From positions 1 to 41,722 of the forward strand of contig JAHDQW010000013.1 of NCBI GenBank assembly GCA_018433585.1: DNA of 41,722 nucleotides, read 5' to 3'. This DNA comes from Candidatus Praeruminimicrobium purgamenti. Its GTDB lineage: Bacteria; Elusimicrobiota; Endomicrobiia; Endomicrobiales; Endomicrobiaceae. Below are positions 17,255 to 25,521 of the stretch, in pieces. Made by a program: the position numbers and the translations under genes. Each line of letters opens with the position of its first letter. The stretch's first letter is position 1. The notes below the pieces were generated by a model. It had not been told where the DNA came from and did not search any database. It saw only the letters and a list, made by a program, of their open reading frames with translations.

Positions 17255-18490
17255 CTATTTGTAGCGCCAGTTATCGTGTTTTGTATGAACGCATAAATTT
17301 GAACAGCATTCGGAGAATTTGTTTTCGCCTATTTGTTTTCTGTAATTGACAAACACATCGCTGTTCCAGACTTCTTCTATCGTTTTATTGTCTATATATT
17401 CCATATTTCCGCCGAAACATTTGCATGTAGGCATAAAAAAACCTTTATATTCTATGTAAATACTGTTCCACGGTCTTTGGCAGTAGAGCTTTTCTTTTGA
17501 AGCGCATTTATCAGTTTTTTCTTTTTGTTTTTTATTTTCCTGTTTAGGCTCTTCTTCTTTATGATGATTGTCTTTCGGAGCTTCAAAAAAACATGATAAA
17601 TTCATTTCAAACCGTACGGGACTGTTTTTTATTCTGTTTATTAAATTTAATTTGTTGCTTCTTAAAAAGACAATATCTTCATCGGTAAGGTTTTCATCCT
17701 GATCTTTATCGTTCATTCCTACCTGGTTTAAACATATTGACCTGAAATTATATTTTTCTGCAAAATCTATAAACTCAAAAAGTTCTCTGCATGTGGAATG
17801 CATAATAATTGTAGCCATATCAAAAGAAGTCTTAGAATTGTTTATTTTTTTATATTTATTTAAAAGTTCAAGGCTGTTAATAAGCTGTTCGAACTTTGCA
17901 CCTGAACGTATATACGAGTAAATTTCAGGATTAACGGAATCTATTGATATTACTATGTCTGTATCGGTTTTGGTAATAACGTCGGCAGTCTGCTCATCAA
18001 TCAAAAGAGCGTTTGTCATAATGCTTTGGACAACTTTGTTTTTATGGGCAAGCTCCAATAAACTTAGAAAATCAGGATATAAAAAAGCTTCGCCGCCCTG
18101 CCAAAGTATGCGTTCAAAATATTTCATATTGTCTTTTATGCTGTTTAACGTAACGGAAGATAATTCCCAGTCGATTTTATCATTAACGCACATTTTGCAT
18201 CTAAGATTGCATTTATTCGTTAAAACCACCTGAAGATCTCTAGGTTTTGACTGTAATACTGATTTATTTTGAAATGTTTCAAGCTCGTTTAAAACTCTGT
18301 TTTTTATTTTTACGTTTATAACGTCTTGACCGTCAAAATCATAATTCAAAAATTCATCCGCTATTTTTATAAGTTTCTCATCTTTGTTGTAATTGAGCTT
18401 TTTGATAAACTCCAAAGGGTCGCTGTCGTCATAACCGCTGTAATTGGAGGAAATTGTTTCTTTAAGTTTATCGTATGCGTTTGATACCAT
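17255..18490 (-). CDS. Radical SAM protein with SPASM-like C-terminus
   Basis: This 411-residue protein carries the radical SAM motif CNLRCKMC (Cys94, Cys98, Cys101), which binds the 4Fe-4S cluster that cleaves S-adenosylmethionine. WQGGEAFLYPD is the following glycine motif. The C-terminus has a SPASM-like cysteine set: CQRPWNSIYIEYKG, PTCKCFGGN and ECCSNLCVH, suggesting auxiliary clusters as in peptide-modifying enzymes. A Lys/Glu-rich linker (about residues 310-340) lies between the two. About 80 N-terminal residues precede the core. The start has AGGAGG at good spacing. No precursor peptide is obvious next to it, so the substrate is unknown. Confidence 0.88.
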   Translation of the reverse strand: MVSNAYDKLKETISSNYSGYDDSDPLEFIKKLNYNKDEKLIKIADEFLNYDFDGQDVINVKIKNRVLNELETFQNKSVLQSKPRDLQVVLTNKCNLRCKMCVNDKIDWELSSVTLNSIKDNMKYFERILWQGGEAFLYPDFLSLLELAHKNKVVQSIMTNALLIDEQTADVITKTDTDIVISIDSVNPEIYSYIRSGAKFEQLINSLELLNKYKKINNSKTSFDMATIIMHSTCRELFEFIDFAEKYNFRSICLNQVGMNDKDQDENLTDEDIVFLRSNKLNLINRIKNSPVRFEMNLSCFFEAPKDNHHKEEEPKQENKKQKEKTDKCASKEKLYCQRPWNSIYIEYKGFFMPTCKCFGGNMEYIDNKTIEEVWNSDVFVNYRKQIGENKFSECCSNLCVHTKHDNWRYK

Positions 18491-18516
18491 AAATACCTCC
18501 TATAATAATCTGTACT

Positions 18517-18533
18517 TATATTGTACATAAATT
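18517..18533 (-). promoter_or_regulatory. Candidate promoter core of the radical SAM gene
   Basis: On the minus strand AATTTATGTACAATATA lies about 30 bp upstream of the gene and contains the -10-like TACAAT. The same 17-mer occurs at 22269-22285 upstream of the YeiH-family gene. Confidence 0.4.
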
Positions 18534-18613
18534 TTCCTTTGAAATTAAGTGTTTTTTTATATATTCGCCGTCTGTTAAAATACGTTTCCCATACAATTAT
18601 TTTTTCAGGTATC

Positions 18614-18641
18614 TTGTTTTTTCATTCCATTTTGTTATAAT
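18614..18641 (+). promoter_or_regulatory. Candidate vegetative promoter of the plus-strand membrane protein
   Basis: TTGTTT at 18614-18619 and TATAAT at 18636-18641 are separated by 16 nt, giving a 5' leader of roughly 80 nt before the ATG at 18730. Confidence 0.55.
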
Positions 18642-18729
18642 AAACGAAATTTATACAAAAGCCTATACTCCGATCACTGCAAAACAAACTAAAAACACTG
18701 ACGGATTTTTAGAAAGGAAAAACAATATT

Positions 18730-19539
18730 ATGACACTTGTAAAAAAAGAGTTTTCTGTTATTCTTTTTGCGCTTTTTTTTATTTCTTATCTTCTTTATGC
18801 TTTTTTCGGGGTATTACCGTTTAAAGCAAAGTTATTTTTTATAGAAATGCCTTCCCTGAGGGATATTTTCTTCGGTTTATTGCTGGCGCTTCCGGCGCTG
18901 CCTGTAACCGTTTATTTCTTAATCAAAAAAAATAAAAAGAACAAAACGGAAAACGACTGTAAAGAAACCGCCGTTATTAACAAAGCGATTGAAATGCTGC
19001 AGGAAGGAGACAAGCGTTTCACAAGCGCAAATAAAGTGCCTTTTAAAGACGTCATAGACGAATTCTCAAAAGTTACTCTTGCGGATAAAAACTTATGGTT
19101 AAATTACGATATGCCTTCCACAAGTAAAAACATTGAATTTGATTATTTTGAAGAAATTACTTTATTGGTAAAACTGCTTGAAGAAGCAGATTCCTCACAT
19201 TTAAAAAACTGTAAAAAAGATAATGCCGGCAGATTAACCGAATATGACGAAGTATTAAAATGCCGCGCCGCAGCTATGAAAATTTGGGACAATTACGCTA
19301 TTCCGTGGAGATTAAAGAACAACAACGTTCATATTATATTTTCCCCTAACGTTATTACAGGAAAGCCCGTCATAGGAACTTATGACGTCAGTTCATTTTT
19401 AAAAATTATCGCCGTAATTTTAGAACACAGAGCAGGCAACGAACTTGAAAAATCAAAGAAACTTTTCTATAAAAACTTAGGAATATCGGCATTGATAATT
19501 TTCTGCTTTGCTCTAACGCTTCTTTTGATAAAATGCTGA
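18730..19539 (+). CDS. Membrane protein of unknown function
   Basis: I do not recognise this 269-residue protein. It has two N-terminal hydrophobic helices (about residues 8-30 and 45-65), then a KKNKKNK cluster. A soluble region of about 170 residues contains KVPFKDVIDEFSKVTLADKNLW and a segment with several aromatic residues (DNYAIPWRLKNNNVHIIFSP). A C-terminal transmembrane helix ends the protein (ISALIIFCFALTLLLIK). The helices place most of the chain on one side of the inner membrane. GAAAGGA lies upstream of the ATG, with a good TATAAT promoter further up. It is the only plus-strand gene in the window and is divergent from the radical SAM gene. Confidence 0.8.
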   Translation: MTLVKKEFSVILFALFFISYLLYAFFGVLPFKAKLFFIEMPSLRDIFFGLLLALPALPVTVYFLIKKNKKNKTENDCKETAVINKAIEMLQEGDKRFTSANKVPFKDVIDEFSKVTLADKNLWLNYDMPSTSKNIEFDYFEEITLLVKLLEEADSSHLKNCKKDNAGRLTEYDEVLKCRAAAMKIWDNYAIPWRLKNNNVHIIFSPNVITGKPVIGTYDVSSFLKIIAVILEHRAGNELEKSKKLFYKNLGISALIIFCFALTLLLIKC

Positions 19540-19577
19540 GTTAATAAATGAAAAACATACTAACACACTTAATTTTA

Positions 19578-19601
19578 AAAATTCATATATATGTGAATTT
19601 T
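19578..19601 (-). terminator. Weak AT-rich hairpin between convergent genes
   Basis: AAAATTCA and TGAATTTT form an 8-bp stem around an 8-nt loop between the converging membrane-protein and ATPase genes. On the minus strand it is followed by TTAAAATT, so it may end the ATPase transcript. It has the same arms as the hairpin at 17152-17177. Confidence 0.4.
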
Positions 19602-19644
19602 CTGTTAGAAATAAAAATATAAACATTTTGATTCATCTACAGAA

Positions 19645-20841
19645 TTAACTTAACAAAAAATCTATGATATTTATTTGTTTTATGCCGTTATATGTTGCAT
19701 CTATATAATCATCCGATGTTATTAAATATTTCGGATAATTATCATTAATTGTTTCAAGTGATGCCAGCTCTCTTTTTAATGTCTTGGAATCAGAAACGCT
19801 TGCAGCAACCTGATAATATATTATTCCTTTTTCATTTACAGCGACAAAATCAACTTCTTTATCTCCTATAACTTTTCCTATTGAAACTTTATATCCCCGT
19901 CTTATCAGCTCCAAATATACTATGTTTTCCAAAACATGCCCAAAATCTGTATCCTGATTACTTAACAAAATATTTCTTAATCCGATATCTACAACATAAT
20001 ATTTTGACAATGTTTTTAAATATTGTTTGCCTTTTATGTCATATCTGTTTGCCTGATAAATAATATAACTGTTTTTTAATGCGGATAAATAGCTTTCAAC
20101 CGTATTGACGGATATTTTTCTGCCGTTTGAATTTAAAGTATCCGATATTTTTTTTGCGGATATAAAACTGCCGATATTATGAAATAAAAACTTTATTACG
20201 CTTTCCAAAATCATAACATCCTGTATTTTATTTTTGGCAACAACATCCTTTAACAAAACGGTATTATATATTCCTTTCAAATACTCCGTTATTGCTTCCT
20301 GTTTATTATCAAGAGCGGTTATATACGGGAACGAACCATATTTTAAATATTCTTTAAACTTTTCTTTTTGATCTCTTTTTTTATCAGCAAAATCAGAATA
20401 TTCTTTAAAAGATAAAGGCATCATCTCAATTTCTATGTATCTTCCAGACAATAATGTGGCAAGTTCTCCGGATAATATATATGCATTTGAACCGGTTATG
20501 TAAACATCCACATTTTTTATTACAAACAAACTGTCAACCGCTTTTTGAAATTCTTTTACATGTTGTATTTCGTCAAGAAAAATATAAGTTTTTTTTGTTT
20601 TTGATATTTTTTTAAACACATATTCATACAGTTTTTTGTAATCCAATAAATTTTCAAATTGTAAATTTTCAAAATTTATTGATATTATTTGATTGTCCGC
20701 AACTCCCTGACTTTTTAAATAAGACTGATAAAGTTCAAATAAAGTAGATTTTCCGCATCTGCGAATACCTGTTATCACTTTTATTAACTGTTTATCCTTA
20801 AATTGTATAAGTTTATTTAGATATTGTTCTCTTTTTATCAT
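19645..20841 (-). CDS. AAA-family ATPase with DUF4143 domain
   Basis: The 398-residue protein has an N-terminal P-loop (GIRRCGKST, Lys31) and a Walker B (YIFLDEIQ, Asp90-Glu91), followed by ITGSN, the sensor-like motif of this family. Its C-terminal DUF4143 region is nuclease-like, ending with KVIGDKEVDFVAVNEKG and YYQVA, which resemble PD-(D/E)XK strands. These proteins are widespread and mobile, often present in many copies per genome, and their role is poorly known; links to toxin-antitoxin or defence loci have been suggested. Full length, no visible damage. The upstream region has a near-consensus promoter overlapped by one of two identical-form operator sites. Confidence 0.9.
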   Translation of the reverse strand: MIKREQYLNKLIQFKDKQLIKVITGIRRCGKSTLFELYQSYLKSQGVADNQIISINFENLQFENLLDYKKLYEYVFKKISKTKKTYIFLDEIQHVKEFQKAVDSLFVIKNVDVYITGSNAYILSGELATLLSGRYIEIEMMPLSFKEYSDFADKKRDQKEKFKEYLKYGSFPYITALDNKQEAITEYLKGIYNTVLLKDVVAKNKIQDVMILESVIKFLFHNIGSFISAKKISDTLNSNGRKISVNTVESYLSALKNSYIIYQANRYDIKGKQYLKTLSKYYVVDIGLRNILLSNQDTDFGHVLENIVYLELIRRGYKVSIGKVIGDKEVDFVAVNEKGIIYYQVAASVSDSKTLKRELASLETINDNYPKYLITSDDYIDATYNGIKQINIIDFLLS

Positions 20842-20882
20842 AATCAGCCTCTTACAAATTATTAACCATATCAGCTATATAA

Positions 20883-20961
20883 ATAATAATACAATAATAA
20901 GCAAATGTCAATAGACTGACAAAACTTTAATTTTTTGTATAGTTTTGTCAATTTATTGACA
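20883..20961 (-). promoter_or_regulatory. Promoter with two TGTCA-N6-TGACA operators
   Basis: On the minus strand TTGACA (20911-20906) and TATTAT (20888-20883) are 17 nt apart, a near-consensus promoter for the ATPase gene. Two palindromic sites of the form TGTCA-N6-TGACA lie at 20906-20921 and 20946-20961, exactly 40 bp apart. The proximal one covers the -35 box, as expected for a repressor. Confidence 0.6.
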
Positions 20962-20970
20962 AAAAATAAA

Positions 20971-20990
20971 ATACTCCCGTTCGGGAATAT
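20971..20990 (-). terminator. Terminator-like hairpin after the YeiH-family gene
   Basis: ATACTCCCG and CGGGAATAT pair (one C-A mismatch) around a 2-nt loop. On the minus strand a T-rich run follows (TATTTTATTTTTT). It is located about 100 bp past the transporter stop. Confidence 0.55.
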
Positions 20991-21093
20991 TTTAAAGTTA
21001 TCAAATTCATATATATCAGGAAATATCACGAATAAATGAATGAATGTTTTCATTCCTGCGGAAATATAAAATTATGAATTTGATTTGTCAGTA

Positions 21094-22104
21094 TTATAAA
21101 ATTCTTAAAACATACTGCATCACAAGACTGATTGCAGCTATCGCAACCCAGCAGGAAAAGCCCATAAATATAGGTTTTGAGCCTGTTTTTACAAGCTTAA
21201 CTATGTTTGTGTTTAAGCCTATTGCAGCCATAGCCATAATAATAAAAAATTTGCTTAATTCTTTAATACTGCCTGTAAGCGCCGGCGACAAATTAAAAAT
21301 TGTAGTTATAATTGACGCCAATACAAAAAATAAAATAAAAAACGGGAATATTTTAGTTATATTTACTTTTTTACCATCCGTATTATGAAGGTTTCTTTTG
21401 GCGTATATATAAGCCAGTATCAAGGTGATAGGAATAATTGCAAGCGTTCTTGTAAGTTTTACTATTGTCCCGAATGCCAGAGTATTGCTTGAATGAATGT
21501 TATCCCAAACGGTTGTGGCAGCCGTTACGGATGAAGTATCATTTATGGCAGTACCCGCAAACAAACCGAAACCGTCGTTTGACAAACCTATAAGACCGCC
21601 CAAAGTAGGAAATATCAGCGCCGCTATTACGTTAAACAGAAAGATTACCGCTATAGCCTGTGCGATTTCTTCATCTTTTGCATTTACTACAGGAGAAGTT
21701 GCGGCTATCGCCGAACCTCCGCAGATTGAAGAGCCTACGCCTATCAGAACGGATATATTTCTTTCCATTTTAAGAAGTTTGTACATAATATAAGCGACCG
21801 TAAGCGATGTTGCGATAGTTGATATTATGATTGGAAGCGAAAGGAACCCTACTTTTATAACGCTTGTAAGATTCATTCCGAAACCGAGAAGTATAACGGC
21901 ATACTGAAGTATCTTTTTGCTTGTAAAATTAATGCCCGGCCGAAGAGAAGATTTATCGTTTAAAAACAAAGTTATTGTCATACCTAAAAGAATTCCGAAA
22001 ACAGGTCCGCCCACAACAGGAACAAGTTTACCGAAATAAAGAGAAACTACCGCTATAAAAAAACAAAGCGCCAAGCCAAAAAAATTATTTTTCACAAAAT
22101 CCAT
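21094..22104 (-). CDS. YeiH/UPF0324-family inner membrane transporter (putative sulfate exporter)
   Basis: The 336-residue protein is almost entirely hydrophobic, with about ten membrane helices. It shows family motifs: VVGGPVFGILLGM, LRPGINFTSKKILQYAVILLGFGMN, GVGSSICGGSAIAATSPVV, and FAGTAINDTSSVTAA. The family is annotated as putative sulfate exporters, but direct transport data are scarce. The ATG at 22104 has GGGG a few nt upstream and starts the usual N-terminus; a TTG at 22137 would add 11 residues and is less likely. It stands alone as a transcription unit, with a terminator-like hairpin downstream. Confidence 0.9.
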   Translation of the reverse strand: MDFVKNNFFGLALCFFIAVVSLYFGKLVPVVGGPVFGILLGMTITLFLNDKSSLRPGINFTSKKILQYAVILLGFGMNLTSVIKVGFLSLPIIISTIATSLTVAYIMYKLLKMERNISVLIGVGSSICGGSAIAATSPVVNAKDEEIAQAIAVIFLFNVIAALIFPTLGGLIGLSNDGFGLFAGTAINDTSSVTAATTVWDNIHSSNTLAFGTIVKLTRTLAIIPITLILAYIYAKRNLHNTDGKKVNITKIFPFFILFFVLASIITTIFNLSPALTGSIKELSKFFIIMAMAAIGLNTNIVKLVKTGSKPIFMGFSCWVAIAAISLVMQYVLRIL

Positions 22105-22268
22105 ATATCCCCGCTTATTAAATAAAAGTAAAAACAACCTTAAAAAAAGGATTGTTCCGTTACTGCCGCCTTAAACATTCTGATTGTAATACGGTAAAAA
22201 CAGCCTTTTGGAATGCCCAAACACTTAACACACCAACTCACTATTTACAACCTTTGCCAGCTTATATA

Positions 22269-22285
22269 TATATTGTACATAAATT
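22269..22285 (-). promoter_or_regulatory. Candidate promoter core of the YeiH-family gene
   Basis: The 17-mer seen upstream of the radical SAM gene recurs here exactly (AATTTATGTACAATATA on the minus strand), about 165 bp upstream of the transporter start. The rest of 22138-22351 shows no gene. Confidence 0.35.
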
Positions 22286-22351
22286 GATGTGAGTTGTTAA
22301 GGGATGCAAGGTTTATGAGGTTGTTATTTGTGAATTTTATGTGAAAACCAA

Positions 22352-22375
22352 AAATCTTCTCGAAAAGGAAGATTT
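22352..22375 (-). terminator. Terminator of the protease/HEPN operon
   Basis: AAATCTTC and GAAGATTT form an 8-bp stem with an 8-nt loop, about 60 bp past the last stop of the operon. On the minus strand TTGGTTTT follows. Confidence 0.6.
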
Positions 22376-22436
22376 CTCAACTTTAAAGCTATAAATTGTC
22401 TATAAAAAATGAAAAATATAAATAATTTACTTGAAA

Positions 22437-23399
22437 CTAATCATCTTTTTCTAATGCTCTATCAAAATCCATACAATCACTACACTCTTGATCCATATTT
22501 CCATCCATAACTGTTTTTTCCATTTTTTTACCACATTTACAACAATTATTATCTTCAGAATCACAACTAAGACAAATATTTTCTTCATAATGATAAGCTC
22601 TCTCTCCACAACAAGGACAATCATATAAATCTTTTTCATAATCTTCGTTGTCTTCTGATGAAAAATGTTTAATTATTGTATATTTATATTTTTCATAGCC
22701 AAATTCATTTCCACAGGCTTTGCAGATTAATTTTGGATTTTCTTGTTTTTTTTCACTATCATCAACAAAAAATATATCAAATCCACAATCTGGACAATAG
22801 GCATACTCAATATTTTCTGCAATTACACGATTGCTGAAATTTAAACTATTTGATTGTTTTTCCCATTCATTTTTTAATTTTATATAAATTTCCTTTTTAT
22901 TTATTATATAATCCCATGTGATATTACCAAGTAAATCACCAGGATATTCTTCTAAATGTCTTACAATGAAATCATCTAAAATTATAAATGTATTGCTTAA
23001 AATCTGTAAAATATTTTCTTCCGTACTAGATGTAAAATAATGCTCGAGGTCATTTCTAATTTTTTGAATCTTTTCCATTACATCCCAATTAACATCTATA
23101 TTTAAACTTTCAAATCTTTCTTTTATATCAAAAAAATTTACTGTTTTGTTTCCATAACTCTTAACAATAACATTACCATTAGTATCTTTTACATATTTAT
23201 TTTTAGATTTAATCAATAATTCTTTATCATATGACGGGGATAATCTTTGCAATTTTTCTTTAAATAAAAGCAATATTCCTGCATATATATTTCTTACAGC
23301 AGAAATTACTCTGTCACTACTCTTATTCTTTTCAGCTTTTTTAAAATCTTCAACACCAATTTGAATTGAACTTACTGCATTTTTTAATATCGTATTCAT
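22437..23399 (-). CDS. HEPN-domain protein with C-terminal zinc ribbons
   Basis: This 320-residue protein is not a family I can name. The N-terminal ~150 residues are helical, with IQKIRNDLEHYF at residues 111-122: Arg115-Asn-x3-His120 is the R-polar-x3-H signature of HEPN ribonucleases. Residues 160-195 link to a cysteine-rich C-terminus: CPDCG (202-205) with CKACG (226-229), CPCC (261-264) with CLSC (276-279), and CCKCG (286-289) with CSDC (306-309), consistent with three zinc ribbons. The ATG at 23399 has AGGAG 6 nt upstream; an ORF extension to 23432 overlaps the preceding protease. It is the last gene of the three-gene operon. By analogy with other HEPN proteins it may cut RNA, perhaps under control of the partner proteases; that is inference. 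Confidence 0.75.
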   Translation of the reverse strand: MNTILKNAVSSIQIGVEDFKKAEKNKSSDRVISAVRNIYAGILLLFKEKLQRLSPSYDKELLIKSKNKYVKDTNGNVIVKSYGNKTVNFFDIKERFESLNIDVNWDVMEKIQKIRNDLEHYFTSSTEENILQILSNTFIILDDFIVRHLEEYPGDLLGNITWDYIINKKEIYIKLKNEWEKQSNSLNFSNRVIAENIEYAYCPDCGFDIFFVDDSEKKQENPKLICKACGNEFGYEKYKYTIIKHFSSEDNEDYEKDLYDCPCCGERAYHYEENICLSCDSEDNNCCKCGKKMEKTVMDGNMDQECSDCMDFDRALEKDD

Positions 23400-23412
23400 A
23401 ACTTCTCCTATT

Positions 23413-24138
23413 TTAGTTAGTAATACTACCATCTGAATTAATTTTATTAATAGAAACTCCTATTATAGAATCACATAAAGATGAATCTTCTTTTATAACT
23501 CCAAGAAGAATTGGAATAATTTGCTCATCCTTTCCAACACCATAAGCAAAAACGCCGCTACCACTCATTCCTCCTGCATTTTCCAAATCAAAATTTTCTT
23601 TTTTTGCTGCATATTCTTCAATTTCCATTTGCCTTATTTTTTCTTTATTAATCGTAAAATTTTTATTTTTTGAATATTCTATAGGAACTCCTTCACAATA
23701 CAATGATAAAAATCCAACTTTATTCTTTTCCTCAACTCTAAACATTTTCGGATATCCTACAATGATACCTACATTTTCACCTGGTATTTCTAGCAATGGA
23801 ACTTTTTGGATTGCAGAACTCTTATCAATTTTTAAAAGTTCTTCTTTTGTAATCTTAAATGTAGCAAGATCATGTTTTTCATTAAAATCTATTAATCTTT
23901 CTTCTAAATCAAACTTGAAATTTGGTACTAGCATCGTTCCTATTTTTTTAGACTTTTGTTCTTTTAAAAATTCTTTATATACATGATAGTTTGTTATTCC
24001 TATAGGATTCTTTGATAATGGATGTGAATAAAAAGTCATAGTAGCACTTCTATAAAACTTTTCACCATTTCCTAAAAAAATAGGTGAAACGCATTTATGA
24101 AATTCTTTCATTCCTTTTTTTATTATTTTTTCACTCAT
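23413..24138 (-). CDS. Trypsin-fold serine protease-like protein B
   Basis: A 241-residue protein with a complete trypsin-like triad in order: His52 (GITNYHVYKEF), Asp90 (KHDLATFKI) and Ser192 (GGMSGSGVFAYG). IIVGYPKMF between them is typical of the second barrel. No signal peptide or membrane helix is seen, so it should act in the cytoplasm, which is unusual for this fold. It is distinct from protease A upstream; only the catalytic motifs are shared. A 25-bp gap separates it from protease A, and 13 bp from the HEPN gene. Codon use is strongly AT-biased like its operon partners. Confidence 0.82.
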   Translation of the reverse strand: MSEKIIKKGMKEFHKCVSPIFLGNGEKFYRSATMTFYSHPLSKNPIGITNYHVYKEFLKEQKSKKIGTMLVPNFKFDLEERLIDFNEKHDLATFKITKEELLKIDKSSAIQKVPLLEIPGENVGIIVGYPKMFRVEEKNKVGFLSLYCEGVPIEYSKNKNFTINKEKIRQMEIEEYAAKKENFDLENAGGMSGSGVFAYGVGKDEQIIPILLGVIKEDSSLCDSIIGVSINKINSDGSITN

Positions 24139-24163
24139 ACTTTTTTCTCCTCTCTATTAATTA

Positions 24164-25015
24164 TTATTTTACACTTGTTGCATGTCTAACTCTTTTTGCT
24201 TCTAATAATACTGTTCTAACAATATAGTCAACTGGGTGCACTAAAGTTAATCCACTATTTTCTTCAAAAATTGTTCTGGTTTGACCTGTTTGCAGACTAA
24301 TCGTTTCTTCTCTATATGGTATATATGAGTGAAGTATGCCTATAAGATATGCTGTATCATGTTTTTTTGAACCACCAACAGAAGTCAATTCTGGCCTCAA
24401 AATAACTGGCCCACCAGAATTTCCTGGAAAAGTTTGTGTATCTATTATAAAATTTACATTTTTTGTATTGTTTTCATATAATTCTGATATATTTGCAATA
24501 CAACCCATTCTACAAATAGGTACCATTTTTAAATAACCTATTAAATTCATAGGGAACCCTAAAGTATGAATAAAATCTCCTTCTGTTATACCGTGGGTCA
24601 TCATATCAGCTATTTTCAGTAAATGCAATTCCAATGAATAAAAAGAATATTTTGAATTGTCATTTTTAAGAACACTTGTGTTAATAGAAATGGCAACAAC
24701 ATCTGCATTACACATATCACATTCACTATATAATTTATTTTTTTTGGTAACATCAATTAATTTAATAGAATAATCTTTTGTTGAGTTCGTATTACTATTA
24801 TTGAATCTAACATATATAATCTCTTCATTGTTAATAACATGTTTATTAGTTATTAAATACACATAGTATAATCTTTTTGATAAATCTGTCTCTTTTATAT
24901 TAACACAATCACCAACTAAAAATCCTGTTCCTCTGCAAAATTTTTCCTTATTTTTTGGATTAATTGAAAAAATACCAACTACAGCATCTTTAAAAAAATT
25001 TGGTAACATTGACAT
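24164..25015 (-). CDS. Trypsin-fold serine protease A
   Basis: The 283-residue protein has the triad His59 (LITNKHVIN), Asp105 (CNADVVAIS) and Ser200 (TFPGNSGGPVI), with CRGTGFLVG as the first strand and TLGFPMNL before the active serine, as in DegP- or V8-like peptidases. No PDZ domain, signal peptide or membrane helix is visible in the chosen form. ATG 25015 is preferred because GGAGG lies 7 nt upstream; the ATG at 25021 is too close to it, and the frame reaching 25102 adds an unlikely hydrophobic leader. It is the first gene of the protease/HEPN operon. Confidence 0.85.
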   Translation of the reverse strand: MSMLPNFFKDAVVGIFSINPKNKEKFCRGTGFLVGDCVNIKETDLSKRLYYVYLITNKHVINNEEIIYVRFNNSNTNSTKDYSIKLIDVTKKNKLYSECDMCNADVVAISINTSVLKNDNSKYSFYSLELHLLKIADMMTHGITEGDFIHTLGFPMNLIGYLKMVPICRMGCIANISELYENNTKNVNFIIDTQTFPGNSGGPVILRPELTSVGGSKKHDTAYLIGILHSYIPYREETISLQTGQTRTIFEENSGLTLVHPVDYIVRTVLLEAKRVRHATSVK

Positions 25016-25217
25016 TTTCATTCCTCCTATGTAATTATATATAGCTATGCGACATAAAAAATAAATTCTTATGCCAAATTCTATAAATAAATTTACAAAC
25101 ACTACATATTTCCGACTATATGATGATGATTATACTTCAATAGGTAGGAACTTCTAGGGAAAGATTATTATTGACAACTGATTCTTACATAAACCTTTAG
25201 CTATAAGCAACTCCTAT

Positions 25218-25246
25218 ATTGTATACTAAAACAGTTCATTTTTACA
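25218..25246 (-). promoter_or_regulatory. Candidate promoter of the protease/HEPN operon
   Basis: On the minus strand TGTAAA (25246-25241) and TACAAT (25223-25218) are 17 nt apart, about 200 bp upstream of protease A. The remaining DNA from 25016 to 25478 shows no gene or clear structure. Confidence 0.35.
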
Positions 25247-25478
25247 TTACCTTTACACATATCAAATCTTTTTAGCACTCTAAATAATTAACTGCCGATT
25301 ATTGTATTAAAAAAATATAGAAGAATCAAGTCGAAATTAGATTTTTACAAATATTTTTCAAATTTCATTGATATATTGCCTATATACAATATAAAAACAT
25401 TACAATTATGTGTGGTATTTTTATTGAAATGAATATTATGGAGTTAAAAAACTTCTAAGTTTGGGATAAAACGAAGAA

Positions 25479-25521
25479 TTTTGAGACTGTTTTGAGCTTA
25501 AAACTAAAAACAGCTTCAAAA
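25479..25521 (-). terminator. Long hairpin merged with the 3' end of the tRNA-like gene
   Basis: Arms at 25479-25493 and 25507-25521 pair with about one mismatch (TTTTGAGACTGTTTT against AAAAACAGCTTCAAAA). The distal arm includes bases that would form the 3' side of the tRNA acceptor stem. It could be a terminator or a junction scar. Confidence 0.5.

Noticed and set aside
22451-22639. 62-codon frame within the HEPN gene
   Set aside because: Out-of-frame shadow rich in Ile/Val/Lys caused by AT-rich codons; the zinc-ribbon frame is the real one.
25171-25176. Plus-strand TTGACA in the protease operon upstream region
   Set aside because: No matching -10 box at 16-18 bp and no plus-strand gene downstream.
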